Assembly: GCF_900996245.1 (NCBI RefSeq)
Contig: NZ_CAAJGK010000096.1
Span: 310,001-374,000, forward strand
Source of the DNA: Paraburkholderia sp. BCC1886
GTDB lineage: Bacteria > Pseudomonadota > Gammaproteobacteria > Burkholderiales > Burkholderiaceae
DNA: 64,000 bases
Direction of reading: 5' to 3'
Shown: positions 43,894-52,525 of the stretch, piece by piece
How positions within the stretch are numbered: position 1 is the stretch's first letter
Layout of the letters: each line of letters opens with the position of its first letter
The notes under the pieces: generated by a model
The model's database searches: none
Seen by the model: only the letters and a program-made list of their open reading frames with translations
What the model was told of the DNA's origin: nothing
Program-made: the position numbers and the translations under genes

Positions 43894-46113
43894 TCAGTCT
43901 TTGGTCTTTAACTTTTTGACGTCCACCGGACGGCTTTTCATCGAAGTCTTGATGTCGGCATACAGATGCTCGAACAGCCCGCCGATGCCGCGCGCGCCCA
44001 CCGTCAGCACGTGCGACAGACCCCGTAGCGGGGTGTCCTGCTGCCGGCCTTCGGCCCAGCCGGTCCAGGCATCGGCGCGGGCGAACGTGGTCTTGACGAA
44101 TTCGTATTCCTGCTCGCGGGTGAGCGCCGAGAAGCGCAGACCCACGCGCCCCGGTGCCGTGAAACCGACGGTCGCGGGGAACGCGTATTCCTCGTCGCCG
44201 CGAAACAGCGAGACCGTGACGTGCTCGTGCATCGGCACTTCGATCTTGCCCGGCAGGGCCACGCCCACGCCGCCTTCGGAGTAGTCGATGGTTTCGCACG
44301 CGAGCGTGCGGCCGGTCGAGAAGCGCAGCATCACCGGCATCTTCATGGCGACGCGGTGCACCGCGCGAATCTGCCGGCGCTCGCTCGCGGCGGCGACGCT
44401 CGCGCCGAGAATCAGCATGTTGTAGGTGGTCCAGCCGAGATTCAGCACGGTGGTTTCCACCACGCTGCGCTGATGCCAGTTGAAATAGATATGGAACAGC
44501 CCGAACACGAAGCCGATCAGGTTCAGCAGCAGCAGGAACAGGTACGGCCGCGAGATCGCCCAGTCGAAGTAGTTCTTCTCGATCTGGCCGCCCTTGGCCG
44601 TCACGTTGAACTTGCCGAGCTTCGGGTTGATCAGCGCGAGCAGGGTCGGCGCGGTGATGTAGGACGCCAGCACCGACTCGTAAACTTCGGCCCAGAACGA
44701 ATGCCGGAACGAGCGCTGCATGCGCGAATTGGTGATGCTCGCGTGCATCATGTGCGGCAGCGCGTAGATGGCGATGGTGCCGGCGGCAGCCTGAATCACG
44801 TGCGCGTCGAAGAACAGGTACGACAGCGGCGCGGTCAGGAACACCAGACGCGGAATGCCGTAGAAGAAGTGCATCATCGCGTTCAGATAGCACAGGCGCT
44901 GTCCGAGTTTCAGCCCCTTACCGGCGAGCGGATTGTCGATCCGGAAAATCTGCGTCATGCCGCGCGCCCAGCGAATCCGCTGACCGATGTGGCCGGACAG
45001 ACTCTCGGTGGCGAGGCCGGCCGCCTGCGGAATCGACAGATACGCGGTGGTGTAGCCGAGACGGTGCAGCTTCAACGCGGTGTGCGCGTCTTCCGTCACG
45101 GTTTCGACCGCGATGCCGCCGATCTCTTCGACCATGGTCCGGCGCAACAACGCGCACGAGCCGCAGAAGAAGGTCGCGTTCCACAGGTCGTTGCCGTCCT
45201 GCACGAGTCCGTAGAACAATTCACCTTCGTTCGGCACCTTGCGGAAGGTGCCGAGATTGCGTTCGAACGGATCGGCCGAGAAGAAGTGGTGCGGCGTTTG
45301 CAGCATCGACAGCAGCTTGTCGCGCAGGAACCAGCCGAGGCCGATTTGCAGAAACGAGCGGGTCGGAATGTGATCGCAGTCGAAAATCGCGAGATATTCG
45401 CCACTGGTGATTTTCAGCGCTTCGTTGATGTTGCCGGCTTTCGCATGGCGGTTGTGCGTGCGGATCGTCCAGTTGACACCGACTTCCTCGCAGAACGCCT
45501 TGAACTCGGGACGACGGCCGTCGTCGAGCACGTGAATCGAAATCTTCTCGGGCGGATAGTCGAGCGCGAGCGCGGCGAAGATGGTCGGCTTCACCACCGA
45601 GAGCGGCTCGTTATACGTCGGGATGAACACGTCGACGCTCGGCCATGCGTCGCGCGAAGCGGGCAGCGGCATCGGCGCGCGCTTGAGCGGCCACGCGGTC
45701 TGGAAGTAGCCGAGCAGCAGCACCACGGTCGAATACACTTCGGCGAACACCAGCAGCAAACCCCATGCGGCGTCGAGCGGATGTTCCCAGTAGGTGGTGT
45801 AGGTCAGCCGCCAGTACATGTAGCGGCCCGAGGTGACGATGGACAGCATGATCATCACCATGGTCGCGTAGCGGCCCTGCAGCCGCCGGAACCACAGCGC
45901 GGTCGCGAAGCAGCAGCTCGCGAACAGCAACTGCTGGGTGAACACGAGCGGCACGGTGAACACGAAGTACAGCATCACCAGCGCGAACAGCGTGACCAGA
46001 CCCGTAAAGATGCGGCTGTTCCAGACGCGCGCGTCGACAAAACGTTCGAGCCGCGAATGTTCGGCGACTTCGACCTGGGGCGCGGATCCCGCGCCGGTGC
46101 TGGGGCTACTCAT
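43894..46113 (-). CDS. bcsA: BcsA cellulose synthase catalytic subunit
   Basis: A 739-residue inner-membrane GT2 synthase that polymerises UDP-glucose into cellulose and pushes it across the membrane. Catalytic motifs are all present: Asp197/198 in LDDGRR, DCD 245-247, the TED element at 340-342 and QRIRW at 378-382. About eight membrane helices surround this domain. The C-terminal PilZ domain has RRQIR (579-583, RxxxR) and DYSEGG (610-615, DxSxxG), the full c-di-GMP-binding set, so the enzyme should be c-di-GMP-activated. Its ATG overlaps the bcsQ stop (ATGA). Confidence 0.97.
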   Translation of the reverse strand: MSSPSTGAGSAPQVEVAEHSRLERFVDARVWNSRIFTGLVTLFALVMLYFVFTVPLVFTQQLLFASCCFATALWFRRLQGRYATMVMIMLSIVTSGRYMYWRLTYTTYWEHPLDAAWGLLLVFAEVYSTVVLLLGYFQTAWPLKRAPMPLPASRDAWPSVDVFIPTYNEPLSVVKPTIFAALALDYPPEKISIHVLDDGRRPEFKAFCEEVGVNWTIRTHNRHAKAGNINEALKITSGEYLAIFDCDHIPTRSFLQIGLGWFLRDKLLSMLQTPHHFFSADPFERNLGTFRKVPNEGELFYGLVQDGNDLWNATFFCGSCALLRRTMVEEIGGIAVETVTEDAHTALKLHRLGYTTAYLSIPQAAGLATESLSGHIGQRIRWARGMTQIFRIDNPLAGKGLKLGQRLCYLNAMMHFFYGIPRLVFLTAPLSYLFFDAHVIQAAAGTIAIYALPHMMHASITNSRMQRSFRHSFWAEVYESVLASYITAPTLLALINPKLGKFNVTAKGGQIEKNYFDWAISRPYLFLLLLNLIGFVFGLFHIYFNWHQRSVVETTVLNLGWTTYNMLILGASVAAASERRQIRAVHRVAMKMPVMLRFSTGRTLACETIDYSEGGVGVALPGKIEVPMHEHVTVSLFRGDEEYAFPATVGFTAPGRVGLRFSALTREQEYEFVKTTFARADAWTGWAEGRQQDTPLRGLSHVLTVGARGIGGLFEHLYADIKTSMKSRPVDVKKLKTKD

Positions 46114-46898
46114 GCGACGTTCCTCGGCGAGACGGCGATCGCATCGACCGCCGCCATCAGCCAGTTGCCGCAGGAACGGAAATCGGCGGCGGCCTGGCTG
46201 AGTGGATCGTAATGAATCAGCGTGGTGTCGCAGGCGAGCGCCTCGCTCACCCCTTCATCCAGATGGATCACGCCGGGGAAGGGCTTGTCGCCGAGCATCT
46301 GGCGCAGCACCTTGAGCACGTCCTTGGTCAACTGGCGCGACTGGTCGATCTGGTTGATCACGTAGCCCACGCCGCCGAACTCGGGGCGCGGCGCGGCGTA
46401 GGTTTCGATCAGCCGCTCCATTTGCGGAATGGCCGCGTACGAGGCCGCGTCGGCGAGCACCACGTTCACCGCGAAGGTGGCCGCGCACAGGGCGGTGCGC
46501 ACGTACGTGGACGAACCCGGCGGCGTGTCGACGATGACGATGTCCGACGCGTCGAGCCGCAGCGTTTGCAGCGACTGCGCGAGCCACAGCGGGTTGTGAT
46601 CGACATGCGCTTCGAAGCGCCGGCGGTCGTCTTCGAGCACGGCGCCATAGGGCAACACTGTCACGCCGTCGACGCCGTCGAACATCACCGACTGCCACGG
46701 CTCGCCGCTCAGCGTGGCGCGCGAAATACCGTCGATGCTGTCGAGCGGCACGCCGAAATGCAGACGCAGCGCGTTCTGCGGATCGAGGTCGAGCGCGATC
46801 ACGCGACGGCCGCTGGCGGCCAGCACGGAGGCGAGATTCGCGGAGAGCGTGGTCTTGCCGACTCCGCCCTTGGCGGACACTACCGTGATGACTTTCAT
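46110..46898 (-). CDS. bcsQ: BcsQ MinD-like ATPase of cellulose synthesis
   Basis: A 262-residue SIMIBI-class ATPase. The deviant Walker A SAKGGVGKTT is at residues 8-17, with signature Lys10 and P-loop Lys15. A further element VIVDTPPGSS follows. In enterobacteria BcsQ positions the cellulose machinery at the pole or lateral membrane. The ATG at 46898 overlaps the upstream bcsP stop as ATGA, which decides this start over the in-frame GTG at 46925. The stop overlaps the bcsA start, so P, Q and A are probably translationally coupled. Confidence 0.94.
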   Translation of the reverse strand: MKVITVVSAKGGVGKTTLSANLASVLAASGRRVIALDLDPQNALRLHFGVPLDSIDGISRATLSGEPWQSVMFDGVDGVTVLPYGAVLEDDRRRFEAHVDHNPLWLAQSLQTLRLDASDIVIVDTPPGSSTYVRTALCAATFAVNVVLADAASYAAIPQMERLIETYAAPRPEFGGVGYVINQIDQSRQLTKDVLKVLRQMLGDKPFPGVIHLDEGVSEALACDTTLIHYDPLSQAAADFRSCGNWLMAAVDAIAVSPRNVA

Positions 46899-47821
46899 GA
46901 GCGACGCGGGCCGTTGTTCAGCCACGAGGGGGAAGTGGCGGGCGCAGCTTCGGGGGCGGCCGCCGGTTGGGTGGGCTCGCCACGCAGGCGGGCGAAGATC
47001 GACTGCAGCGGCGCCGGTTCCGCTGCCGGCGCGGCGGGCGAAGCCGCTTGCGGGGCGGGAGCGAACAGCTTGCCGAGGATCGAGGTGGACGGTTGCGGGG
47101 CCGCAGAGACCGACGAGGCCACGGGGGCTATCGCTGCGACAGGCGGCACCGGTGGGATCGCGGCAGCCGGCGCGACTGCCAAGGGTGGCACCGGCGCAAT
47201 AGCGGTAACCGGCGCGACTGCCAGAGGTGGCACCGGCGCATTAGCGGCAACCGGCGCAACTGCCAGAGGTGGCACCGGCGCAATAGCGGCAGCCGGCGCA
47301 ACTGCCAGAGGCGGCACTGGCGCAATAGCAGCAACCGGCTGCAACGGCACGGCTTGCGTCACCTGCGCCAGTTGGGCGGCTTGCGCTGCTGCGGCGCTCG
47401 CCCGCTGTTCCGACTGCGCGGCTTCACGCGCCACCGCTTCGTTGGTCGCTTCGCGATCGCCGAAGCGCGACGCGCCGGTCGGCGCATTGGGTTGGGCGGA
47501 CTTCACCACGACTTCGGGAATGTCCCGGCGATGCGAGCGCGTGAACAGCGGTGCCTTCGCGCGCGTCACCGAGGCCACGTCTTTCGGCGTGCCGTCGTCG
47601 GGTTCGAGGGCAAGACGCCGGCTGGCGGCCGGCGTGGGCGGCCGCTCCTGGCTCTGCTGCCCGATGGCGGGGATGGTCGGTTGAGTGAGGTCCAGCGTCA
47701 CCAGCAGCGGCCAACGGGTGCGCGCGGTGCGCGCTTCGTTCTCGCGGCCGATCTCCTGGTACGCGTTGGCGTCGCCGCCAAAATGATCGAATAATTTTTC
47801 GATGTCGCTCGATGAACTCAT
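46895..47821 (-). CDS. bcsP: BcsP cellulose biosynthesis protein with Pro/Ala repeats
   Basis: A 308-residue protein with a BcsR-like N-terminus: the segment IEKLFDHFGGDANAYQEI followed by TRWPLL matches the BcsR pattern (tyrosine, then KRWPLL) that works with BcsQ in enterobacteria. The remainder is disordered. Residues about 163-230 hold four to five copies of a 14-residue unit around IAPVPPLAVAP. It takes the position upstream of bcsQ that bcsR holds in E. coli. The likely role is regulation or localisation of the synthase with BcsQ. The start at 47821 overlaps a short upstream reading frame as ATGA. Confidence 0.85.
   Translation of the reverse strand: MSSSSDIEKLFDHFGGDANAYQEIGRENEARTARTRWPLLVTLDLTQPTIPAIGQQSQERPPTPAASRRLALEPDDGTPKDVASVTRAKAPLFTRSHRRDIPEVVVKSAQPNAPTGASRFGDREATNEAVAREAAQSEQRASAAAAQAAQLAQVTQAVPLQPVAAIAPVPPLAVAPAAAIAPVPPLAVAPVAANAPVPPLAVAPVTAIAPVPPLAVAPAAAIPPVPPVAAIAPVASSVSAAPQPSTSILGKLFAPAPQAASPAAPAAEPAPLQSIFARLRGEPTQPAAAPEAAPATSPSWLNNGPRRS
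47132..47335 (-). repeat. 42-bp coding repeat inside bcsP
   Basis: Four to five units of 42 bp encode the Pro/Ala repeat (PVPPLAVAP plus a variable VAA/VTA/AAA stretch). Neighbouring units differ at only a few bases, so length change by slippage is likely and would keep the frame. Confidence 0.85.
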
Positions 47822-47967
47822 AGTGCCGCCGTCTTTTTCATGACTTTCCTGCCCCGATTCTTACCATTGCTCGCGGCGCTCGATGCTGACTGCCCCTTGT
47901 TGCTGCCTGCTTCCTGCCGGGTGCTGCTTGTGCCCAACTGCTTCCTCTGGTGCTTATGGTGCTTCAT
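47818..47967 (-). CDS. possible small basic ORF/minicistron before bcsP
   Basis: A 49-codon frame beginning MKHHKHQRK and ending KVMKKTAAL stops at TGA that overlaps the bcsP ATG (ATGA). Its 5' part lies on the 9-bp repeat at 47950-47985, which gives it Lys/His repeats. An internal ATG at 47841 with AGGAAAG before it would give a seven-codon leader (MKKTAAL) with a better ribosome site. Either form could couple ribosomes into bcsP, for which no strong own ribosome site is seen. No homologue is recognised; the overlap may be chance. Confidence 0.3.
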   Translation of the reverse strand: MKHHKHQRKQLGTSSTRQEAGSNKGQSASSAASNGKNRGRKVMKKTAAL

Positions 47968-47985
47968 GTGCTTCAGGTGCTTCTG
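47950..47985 (-). repeat. four 9-bp repeats (GTGCTTNNN) between bcsD and bcsP
   Basis: GTGCTTATG, GTGCTTCAT, GTGCTTCAG and GTGCTTCTG are contiguous on the + strand. They lie in the 228-bp gap between the bcsD stop and the bcsP start. Confidence 0.8.
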
Positions 47986-48049
47986 GTCAATCCACCACCA
48001 CCGCGATCCGCGCACCGGTCCGGCGCGTTCCGCATAACTACCCGATCGC

Positions 48050-48505
48050 TCAGGCCGTATGCCTGCCCAAGCGGAACTCGAGCGCCGCATCCGGCCCGTA
48101 GTCGCTGGTCTGCGCGACGGACAGGCCTTGCGCGCCGAGCGCACTCAACCAGCTTTGATACACACCCTCGAGAAACGCTGGCGTCCAGGCGAGCGCGCCG
48201 CCGCCGAAGGCCTGCAAGGGGGCGCAATAGTGCACGATACGCAGCGACTCTGCTTCATCGCTCAATTCCACGTAGCCCCAATCCATCTGCTGCCAGTACG
48301 CGTTCACGGCCTGCGCGAGATCGACCGTCGAGGCCACCTCGGGTAGCGGATGCGCCGCTGCGAACCGGCTGCCCACCCGATACATGAGCTGACGCAGTTC
48401 ATCGTGGCCAATCTGTGCTTCGAACTCGGCCGCGAGTGCGCTCAGCATGCCGCGCCACTGTGACGAAATCTGGCGTTCCAACAGGTAATCGAGAATTGGG
48501 ACCAT
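48050..48505 (-). CDS. bcsD: BcsD cellulose synthase subunit D
   Basis: The BcsD subunit forms a periplasmic octameric ring that bundles glucan chains in Komagataeibacter-type operons. The conserved core is clear: LLERQISSQWRGMLSALAAEF, MDWGYVEL, LRIVHYCAPL and LAWTPAFLEGVYQSW. From ATG 48505 the product is 151 residues, close to the family's usual 156. The frame stays open to 48697 and beyond, but codon usage upstream is atypical and two inverted repeats occur there, so the shorter form is preferred; confidence in the exact start is low. It is the first gene of the bcs operon. Confidence 0.85.
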   Translation of the reverse strand: MVPILDYLLERQISSQWRGMLSALAAEFEAQIGHDELRQLMYRVGSRFAAAHPLPEVASTVDLAQAVNAYWQQMDWGYVELSDEAESLRIVHYCAPLQAFGGGALAWTPAFLEGVYQSWLSALGAQGLSVAQTSDYGPDAALEFRLGRHTA

Positions 48506-48980
48506 GTTTTCCGCAAAAAGGCCGTCGTTCGATTCCGTAGCGAATACGGACGCCGACGGCCGGGTGCCATTGAATTGTTCTGGAACAGCCGCGCATTGCA
48601 CGCGCCCTGGGCGCGTTTTACCGGATTTGTCCGTCCGGTAAACCACACTTCGGAGGAGTCTACTTGCGACATTAACTTTTGGCCACTTTACATTCATCAG
48701 CTTTATACGCGTAAACGATTGCACTGGATGCGCATATTTTGTTTAAATCCCGTGGCCGAACGTCCTGATTGCAGAGCGCTCCGGGATTCGTGCGATTTGA
48801 TTTCCGGTATATCGGCCAAAAGCGTTTCCTGCTTGAGTCCGAAGCTTTCGTGTTAAATGCAACGCTCGAGTTGGCCGAGAATGCCGCAATAACGCCGGAA
48901 CGATTGCCGGACGGAAGTCTTGCGGAATCTTGCATGTCGATGACATCGCCATTTGCGTATCGTCCGCTTTCTGGAAAGTA
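48506..48980. other. 475-bp region between bcsD and the divergent GGDEF gene
   Basis: This region holds the promoters of the leftward bcs operon and the rightward c-di-GMP genes. It is clearly less GC-rich than the flanking genes. Its main structures are the inverted repeats at 48601-48642. Part may be coding if bcsD starts further upstream at 48697. No promoter hexamers stand out. Confidence 0.5.
48601..48642 (-). promoter_or_regulatory. two adjacent inverted repeats in the bcs leader
   Basis: TTTACCGGA (48617-48625) and TCCGGTAAA (48634-48642) form a perfect 9-bp inverted repeat with an 8-nt loop. Next to it CGCGCC/GGCGCG (48601-48615) forms a second GC-rich hairpin. They lie about 100-140 nt before the preferred bcsD start and could be a regulator-binding dyad or an RNA element. 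Confidence 0.5.
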
Positions 48981-50129
48981 ATGTTCAATCCACTCAGTAT
49001 TTTGCTGGTCACGATTCTGTCGAGCGGGATGGCTCTCGCCGTGCTCGGCTCGCTGCGTCGCGCGGCGATTCCCGGCGTGAGCTACTGGATCGGCGCGAAC
49101 GCGGCGGCCGTGCTCGGCCTGCTGTGCGCCGCGTTGCAAGGCCACGCGTCGCAATGGATCGTGATCGTCGTGGCCAACGGGCTGGTCGCGCTGGCGCTGC
49201 TCTGGCTGGTGGCTGGGTGCTACCGCTTCTTCGGGCGCGCCGGGCACTTGTGGCCGGCCTACGCCGGCGTGCTGGCGATGTCGCTCGGTCTGTTCTACTG
49301 GACCTATGTCGCGCCGGATTTCAACGCACGCGTGGCGCTCGCTTCGGCGCTGCACGCAAGCCTCTATGGGCTGCTGTTCGTCACGGTGCTGCGCCTGCGT
49401 CCCGCGGACCGGCCGCGCTACGCCTATTACTTCGTCGCGACGGCGGCGCTGCTGCTCGGCGCCGGACATACGACGCGCGGCATCATGTACGGCTTTCATC
49501 TGGTGGCGCAAAACACGCTGCTGCAGGTCACGCCCGCCAACGTGATGTTTCTGGCCATCGCGATCCTCGTGCAGCCGTTCCTGTCGATCGGCGTGGTGAT
49601 GCTGGCGCAGGACCGCCTTGCCGAGCGCCTCGAGCGGCTCGCCAATATCGACGACCTGACCGGCGCGCTCGCGCGGCGCGCTTTCCTTGCGCGCGGTGTC
49701 GCGCTGCTCGCAGCGTCGCAGCACGACGGTGCGCCGCTGGCGATGGCGATCCTCGACATCGATTCGTTCAAGGCGGTCAACGACAACTACGGGCACGCCG
49801 CCGGCGATCAGGTGCTGGCGCACTTCTCGGCGTTCGTGACGCGTCATCTGCGAACCGGCGATGTGTTCGGTCGGCTCGGCGGCGAGGAATTCGGCGTGCT
49901 GTGTCCGGCGACCAGTACGGCCGAAGCCGTGATCCTGCTGGACCGCCTGCGGGCGTTGCTCGGCACGGCACGCTCCACGGACTTGCCGCGCGGACTGCGC
50001 TACACCTTCAGCGTGGGCGTGGATGAGCGGCGCCGCGACGAGTCGCTGGCCCAGTTGATGGCGCGCGCCGACGGCGCGTTATACGCGGCCAAGGCGTCCG
50101 GCCGCGATCGCGTGATGGCGGCGGCCTGA
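48981..50129 (+). CDS. membrane diguanylate cyclase (GGDEF)
   Basis: A 382-residue protein with about six to seven membrane helices (residues 5-205) and a C-terminal GGDEF domain. The active-site motif is GGEEF (about 300-304). A canonical inhibitory site RTGD stands five residues before it, so product feedback is expected. Substrate residues DIDSFKAVND are intact. It should make c-di-GMP. ATG 48981 follows GGAAAG. It is divergent from the c-di-GMP-activated cellulose operon, and its stop overlaps the next gene's start (TGATG), so both c-di-GMP genes are made together. Confidence 0.93.
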   Translation: MFNPLSILLVTILSSGMALAVLGSLRRAAIPGVSYWIGANAAAVLGLLCAALQGHASQWIVIVVANGLVALALLWLVAGCYRFFGRAGHLWPAYAGVLAMSLGLFYWTYVAPDFNARVALASALHASLYGLLFVTVLRLRPADRPRYAYYFVATAALLLGAGHTTRGIMYGFHLVAQNTLLQVTPANVMFLAIAILVQPFLSIGVVMLAQDRLAERLERLANIDDLTGALARRAFLARGVALLAASQHDGAPLAMAILDIDSFKAVNDNYGHAAGDQVLAHFSAFVTRHLRTGDVFGRLGGEEFGVLCPATSTAEAVILLDRLRALLGTARSTDLPRGLRYTFSVGVDERRRDESLAQLMARADGALYAAKASGRDRVMAAA

Positions 50130-52492
50130 TGGCGAACAACCTGCTCTCCCGGTTCGCCCCGCAAACCTCCGACCCGGGCTTGCGCGAGCGTTTTCATCGC
50201 CGCTCGCTGGAGCATCAGCGCCCACTGTCCACGGTGACGATGGCGTTTTCGGTCGTCGCGTTCGTTTTCTTCGTGATCGCGCGCAACCTGGTGGCGGGGC
50301 CGACCGCGCCGCTCGCCGCGCGGCTCGGCTGCGCCCTCGCGCTCGCGCTGCTGGCGCTGACGATTCCGTACACGCGCTCGACGCGCAGCTTCGGCGCCGT
50401 CGGCGTCGCGTACACGCTGGTGATGATCGCGGGTCTCACGCTCAACGTCGCCGGGGTCGAAGCGCCGCTGCTGTGGACGCTGCCCGCGCTGGTGGTGTTT
50501 CCGATCTGCGCCGCGCCGCTGTGGCTCACGCCGACGCATTTCGGCGTGGGCAGCGTGCTGTTCTATGCGTCGGCTTACGCGGTGCTGGCGCGCGAGCCGC
50601 TCGCGCACGACGCCAAAGTCGTCGCCTGGATGTGGGTCGTGGCGATCGGTCTGCCGTTGTCCGCGGTGTTCCATATCGGCTTCTACCGGTTCCGGCGGCA
50701 TCACTTTCTGCTCGAAAGCCAGCTGGCGCAGCTCGCCGCGACCGATCCGCTGACCGGTTTGCAGAACCGCCGCGAGTTCGTCAAGCAGGCCGGACGCCGG
50801 CTCGATGCGATGGCGCCCGAGGCCCGGGTGAGCGCGATCTTTCTCGACATCGACAACTTCAAATCGCTGAACGACCGCTTCGGGCACGCGGTCGGCGATC
50901 GCGCGCTGTTCCAGGTGGCGCAGGTGCTGATGGCGCAAGTGCGGCCCGGGGACAGCGTGAGCCGGATCGGCGGCGAAGAGTTCGCGGTGCTGCTCGACGA
51001 CGGTCTGGACGGCGCCTTGCGCGTCGCCGAACGGCTGCGCAGCGCGCTGACGACCATCGCGCGGCCCGACGGCCACCTCAGCGCGAGCTTCGGTGTGGCC
51101 CAGCACCGGCGCGGCGAAAACATCATGGTGCTGCTCGATCGCGCCGACGAAGCGCTGTTGCGGGCGAAGTACAGCGGGCGCAACCGGGTCTGCGCCGAGC
51201 GTCCGCCGACCGCCGATGCCCAGTCGGATGAGCTGGCCGATGAGCAGGCCGTTGCGGCCAATGCCGGGCGCGCCATCGCGATGGGCACCGTGCAGCGCTG
51301 GGATCGCTACGAACTGACTTCGCACTTCCAGCCGCTTTACAGTCTGTCGCATCAGAAGCAGGTGGGTTTCGAGGCCTTGTTGCGCGGCCGGCTGGACGAC
51401 GGCACGCTGGTGCCGCCCGCCGTGCTGTTCGCGCCGAAACCGGCCAGCGACGAGATCGCGCTCGACCGCCTGAGCCACGCGGTCCATCTGGCCCACGCGC
51501 GCACCGCGTTGCCCGACGACGCGTGGCTGTTCCTCAATATCCTGCCGGCCACCTTCGTCACGGCGGGCTATGCCGACCGTCTCGCCGCACTGGTGAACTC
51601 GGCGGGACTCGCGCCGGCCCGGGTGATTCTGGAGATTCTCGAATCGCACGGCAGCAGTGTCGACGAGATGTCGCGCGTGGCAGCGCTGTATCGCGAGCAC
51701 GGTTTCCTGATCGCCGTGGACGATTTCGGCGCGGGGCAGTCGAACCTCGACCGGCTGTTCCGGATCCGCCCGGACCTCGTCAAGCTGGACGGCGAGCTGA
51801 TTCGCGCGACCGGCCACGGCACCGCGCAGCCGATCCTGCCGCAACTGGTCTCGCTGCTGCATCGCGCCGGCATGCTGGTGGTGGTCGAAGGCGTCGAGAC
51901 AGCCGAAGAACTGGTGCTGGCCGTGAGGTCGAACGTGGATTTTGCGCAGGGGTATCTGCTCGGCCGGCCAGCGGGCGAGATCGTCGCCCCGGAGCCGATG
52001 CATCGGCAGATCGACGCCGCGTTCGATGCGATCGCTCATGGGCGCGCGCATCAGCACACGTTGTTCGAGACGGAGGTCGAGCCTTACCGGGCGGCGTTGC
52101 AGAAGGCCGTCGCCGCCATGCACGACGGCCATGCCGAGGCCGACGCGTTCGCCGAACTGGCCCGCTCGCCGCGTTGTATCAGCTGCTTCCATCTCGACGA
52201 CTCGGGCCGGCAGATCGGCCAGGAGATTCCCGGGCCCGCGTGGCGGCGCGAACCGGGCTCGCTGCATGTCGCGTCGCAGCCGCGCGGTGGACGCTGGGAT
52301 CACCGGCCGTATTTCCGCAACGCCGTGCTGCGGCCGGGCGTGGCGGTCGCGAGTCACCCGTATCTGTCGCTGACCGCCGGGCGCACCTGTGTCGCGGTGA
52401 CGATGGCTGTGCGCTTCGCGGGCGAGCGGCGAGTGCTCGGCGCGGTGCTCGACTGGTCGACGCTGGGGTTGCCCTGGCCGGCGGGGGAGTGA
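50129..52492 (+). CDS. GGDEF-EAL c-di-GMP protein with C-terminal sensor domain
   Basis: A 787-residue protein. Membrane helices occupy about 30-190, a GGDEF domain about 205-365 and an EAL domain about 390-640. The GGDEF domain has GGEEF (about 280-284) with an RPGD inhibitory site. The EAL domain keeps FEALLRG (Glu at about 414), DDFGAG, VKLDGE, EGVET and QGYLLGRP, so hydrolysis looks possible. The last about 110 residues (CISCFHLDDSGRQIG, then HRPYFRNAV and HPYLSLTAGRTCVAVTMAV) resemble the Cache/YkuI_C-type sensor that follows EAL in related proteins. Which activity dominates cannot be predicted. It is translationally coupled to the preceding cyclase. Confidence 0.93.
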   Translation: MANNLLSRFAPQTSDPGLRERFHRRSLEHQRPLSTVTMAFSVVAFVFFVIARNLVAGPTAPLAARLGCALALALLALTIPYTRSTRSFGAVGVAYTLVMIAGLTLNVAGVEAPLLWTLPALVVFPICAAPLWLTPTHFGVGSVLFYASAYAVLAREPLAHDAKVVAWMWVVAIGLPLSAVFHIGFYRFRRHHFLLESQLAQLAATDPLTGLQNRREFVKQAGRRLDAMAPEARVSAIFLDIDNFKSLNDRFGHAVGDRALFQVAQVLMAQVRPGDSVSRIGGEEFAVLLDDGLDGALRVAERLRSALTTIARPDGHLSASFGVAQHRRGENIMVLLDRADEALLRAKYSGRNRVCAERPPTADAQSDELADEQAVAANAGRAIAMGTVQRWDRYELTSHFQPLYSLSHQKQVGFEALLRGRLDDGTLVPPAVLFAPKPASDEIALDRLSHAVHLAHARTALPDDAWLFLNILPATFVTAGYADRLAALVNSAGLAPARVILEILESHGSSVDEMSRVAALYREHGFLIAVDDFGAGQSNLDRLFRIRPDLVKLDGELIRATGHGTAQPILPQLVSLLHRAGMLVVVEGVETAEELVLAVRSNVDFAQGYLLGRPAGEIVAPEPMHRQIDAAFDAIAHGRAHQHTLFETEVEPYRAALQKAVAAMHDGHAEADAFAELARSPRCISCFHLDDSGRQIGQEIPGPAWRREPGSLHVASQPRGGRWDHRPYFRNAVLRPGVAVASHPYLSLTAGRTCVAVTMAVRFAGERRVLGAVLDWSTLGLPWPAGE

Positions 52493-52525
52493 CGCGGCGA
52501 GAGTTTAAGTTCTCCCGGTTCTCGG

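Noticed and set aside
41128..43911. 927-codon + frame opposite bcsB, and the 663-codon one at 44221-46212 opposite bcsA
   Set aside because: Both mirror confirmed genes whose motifs are intact, and both have shadow-frame composition.
48601..48620. GC hairpin followed by TTTTA as a + strand terminator
   Set aside because: No + strand gene lies upstream between 47821 and 48600, so there is nothing to terminate. It is more likely a leader or operator element of the bcs side.
50000..52357. 785-codon minus frame opposite the GGDEF-EAL gene
   Set aside because: The + strand has complete GGDEF and EAL motifs in this interval; the minus frame has none and is His/Arg/Gln-rich.
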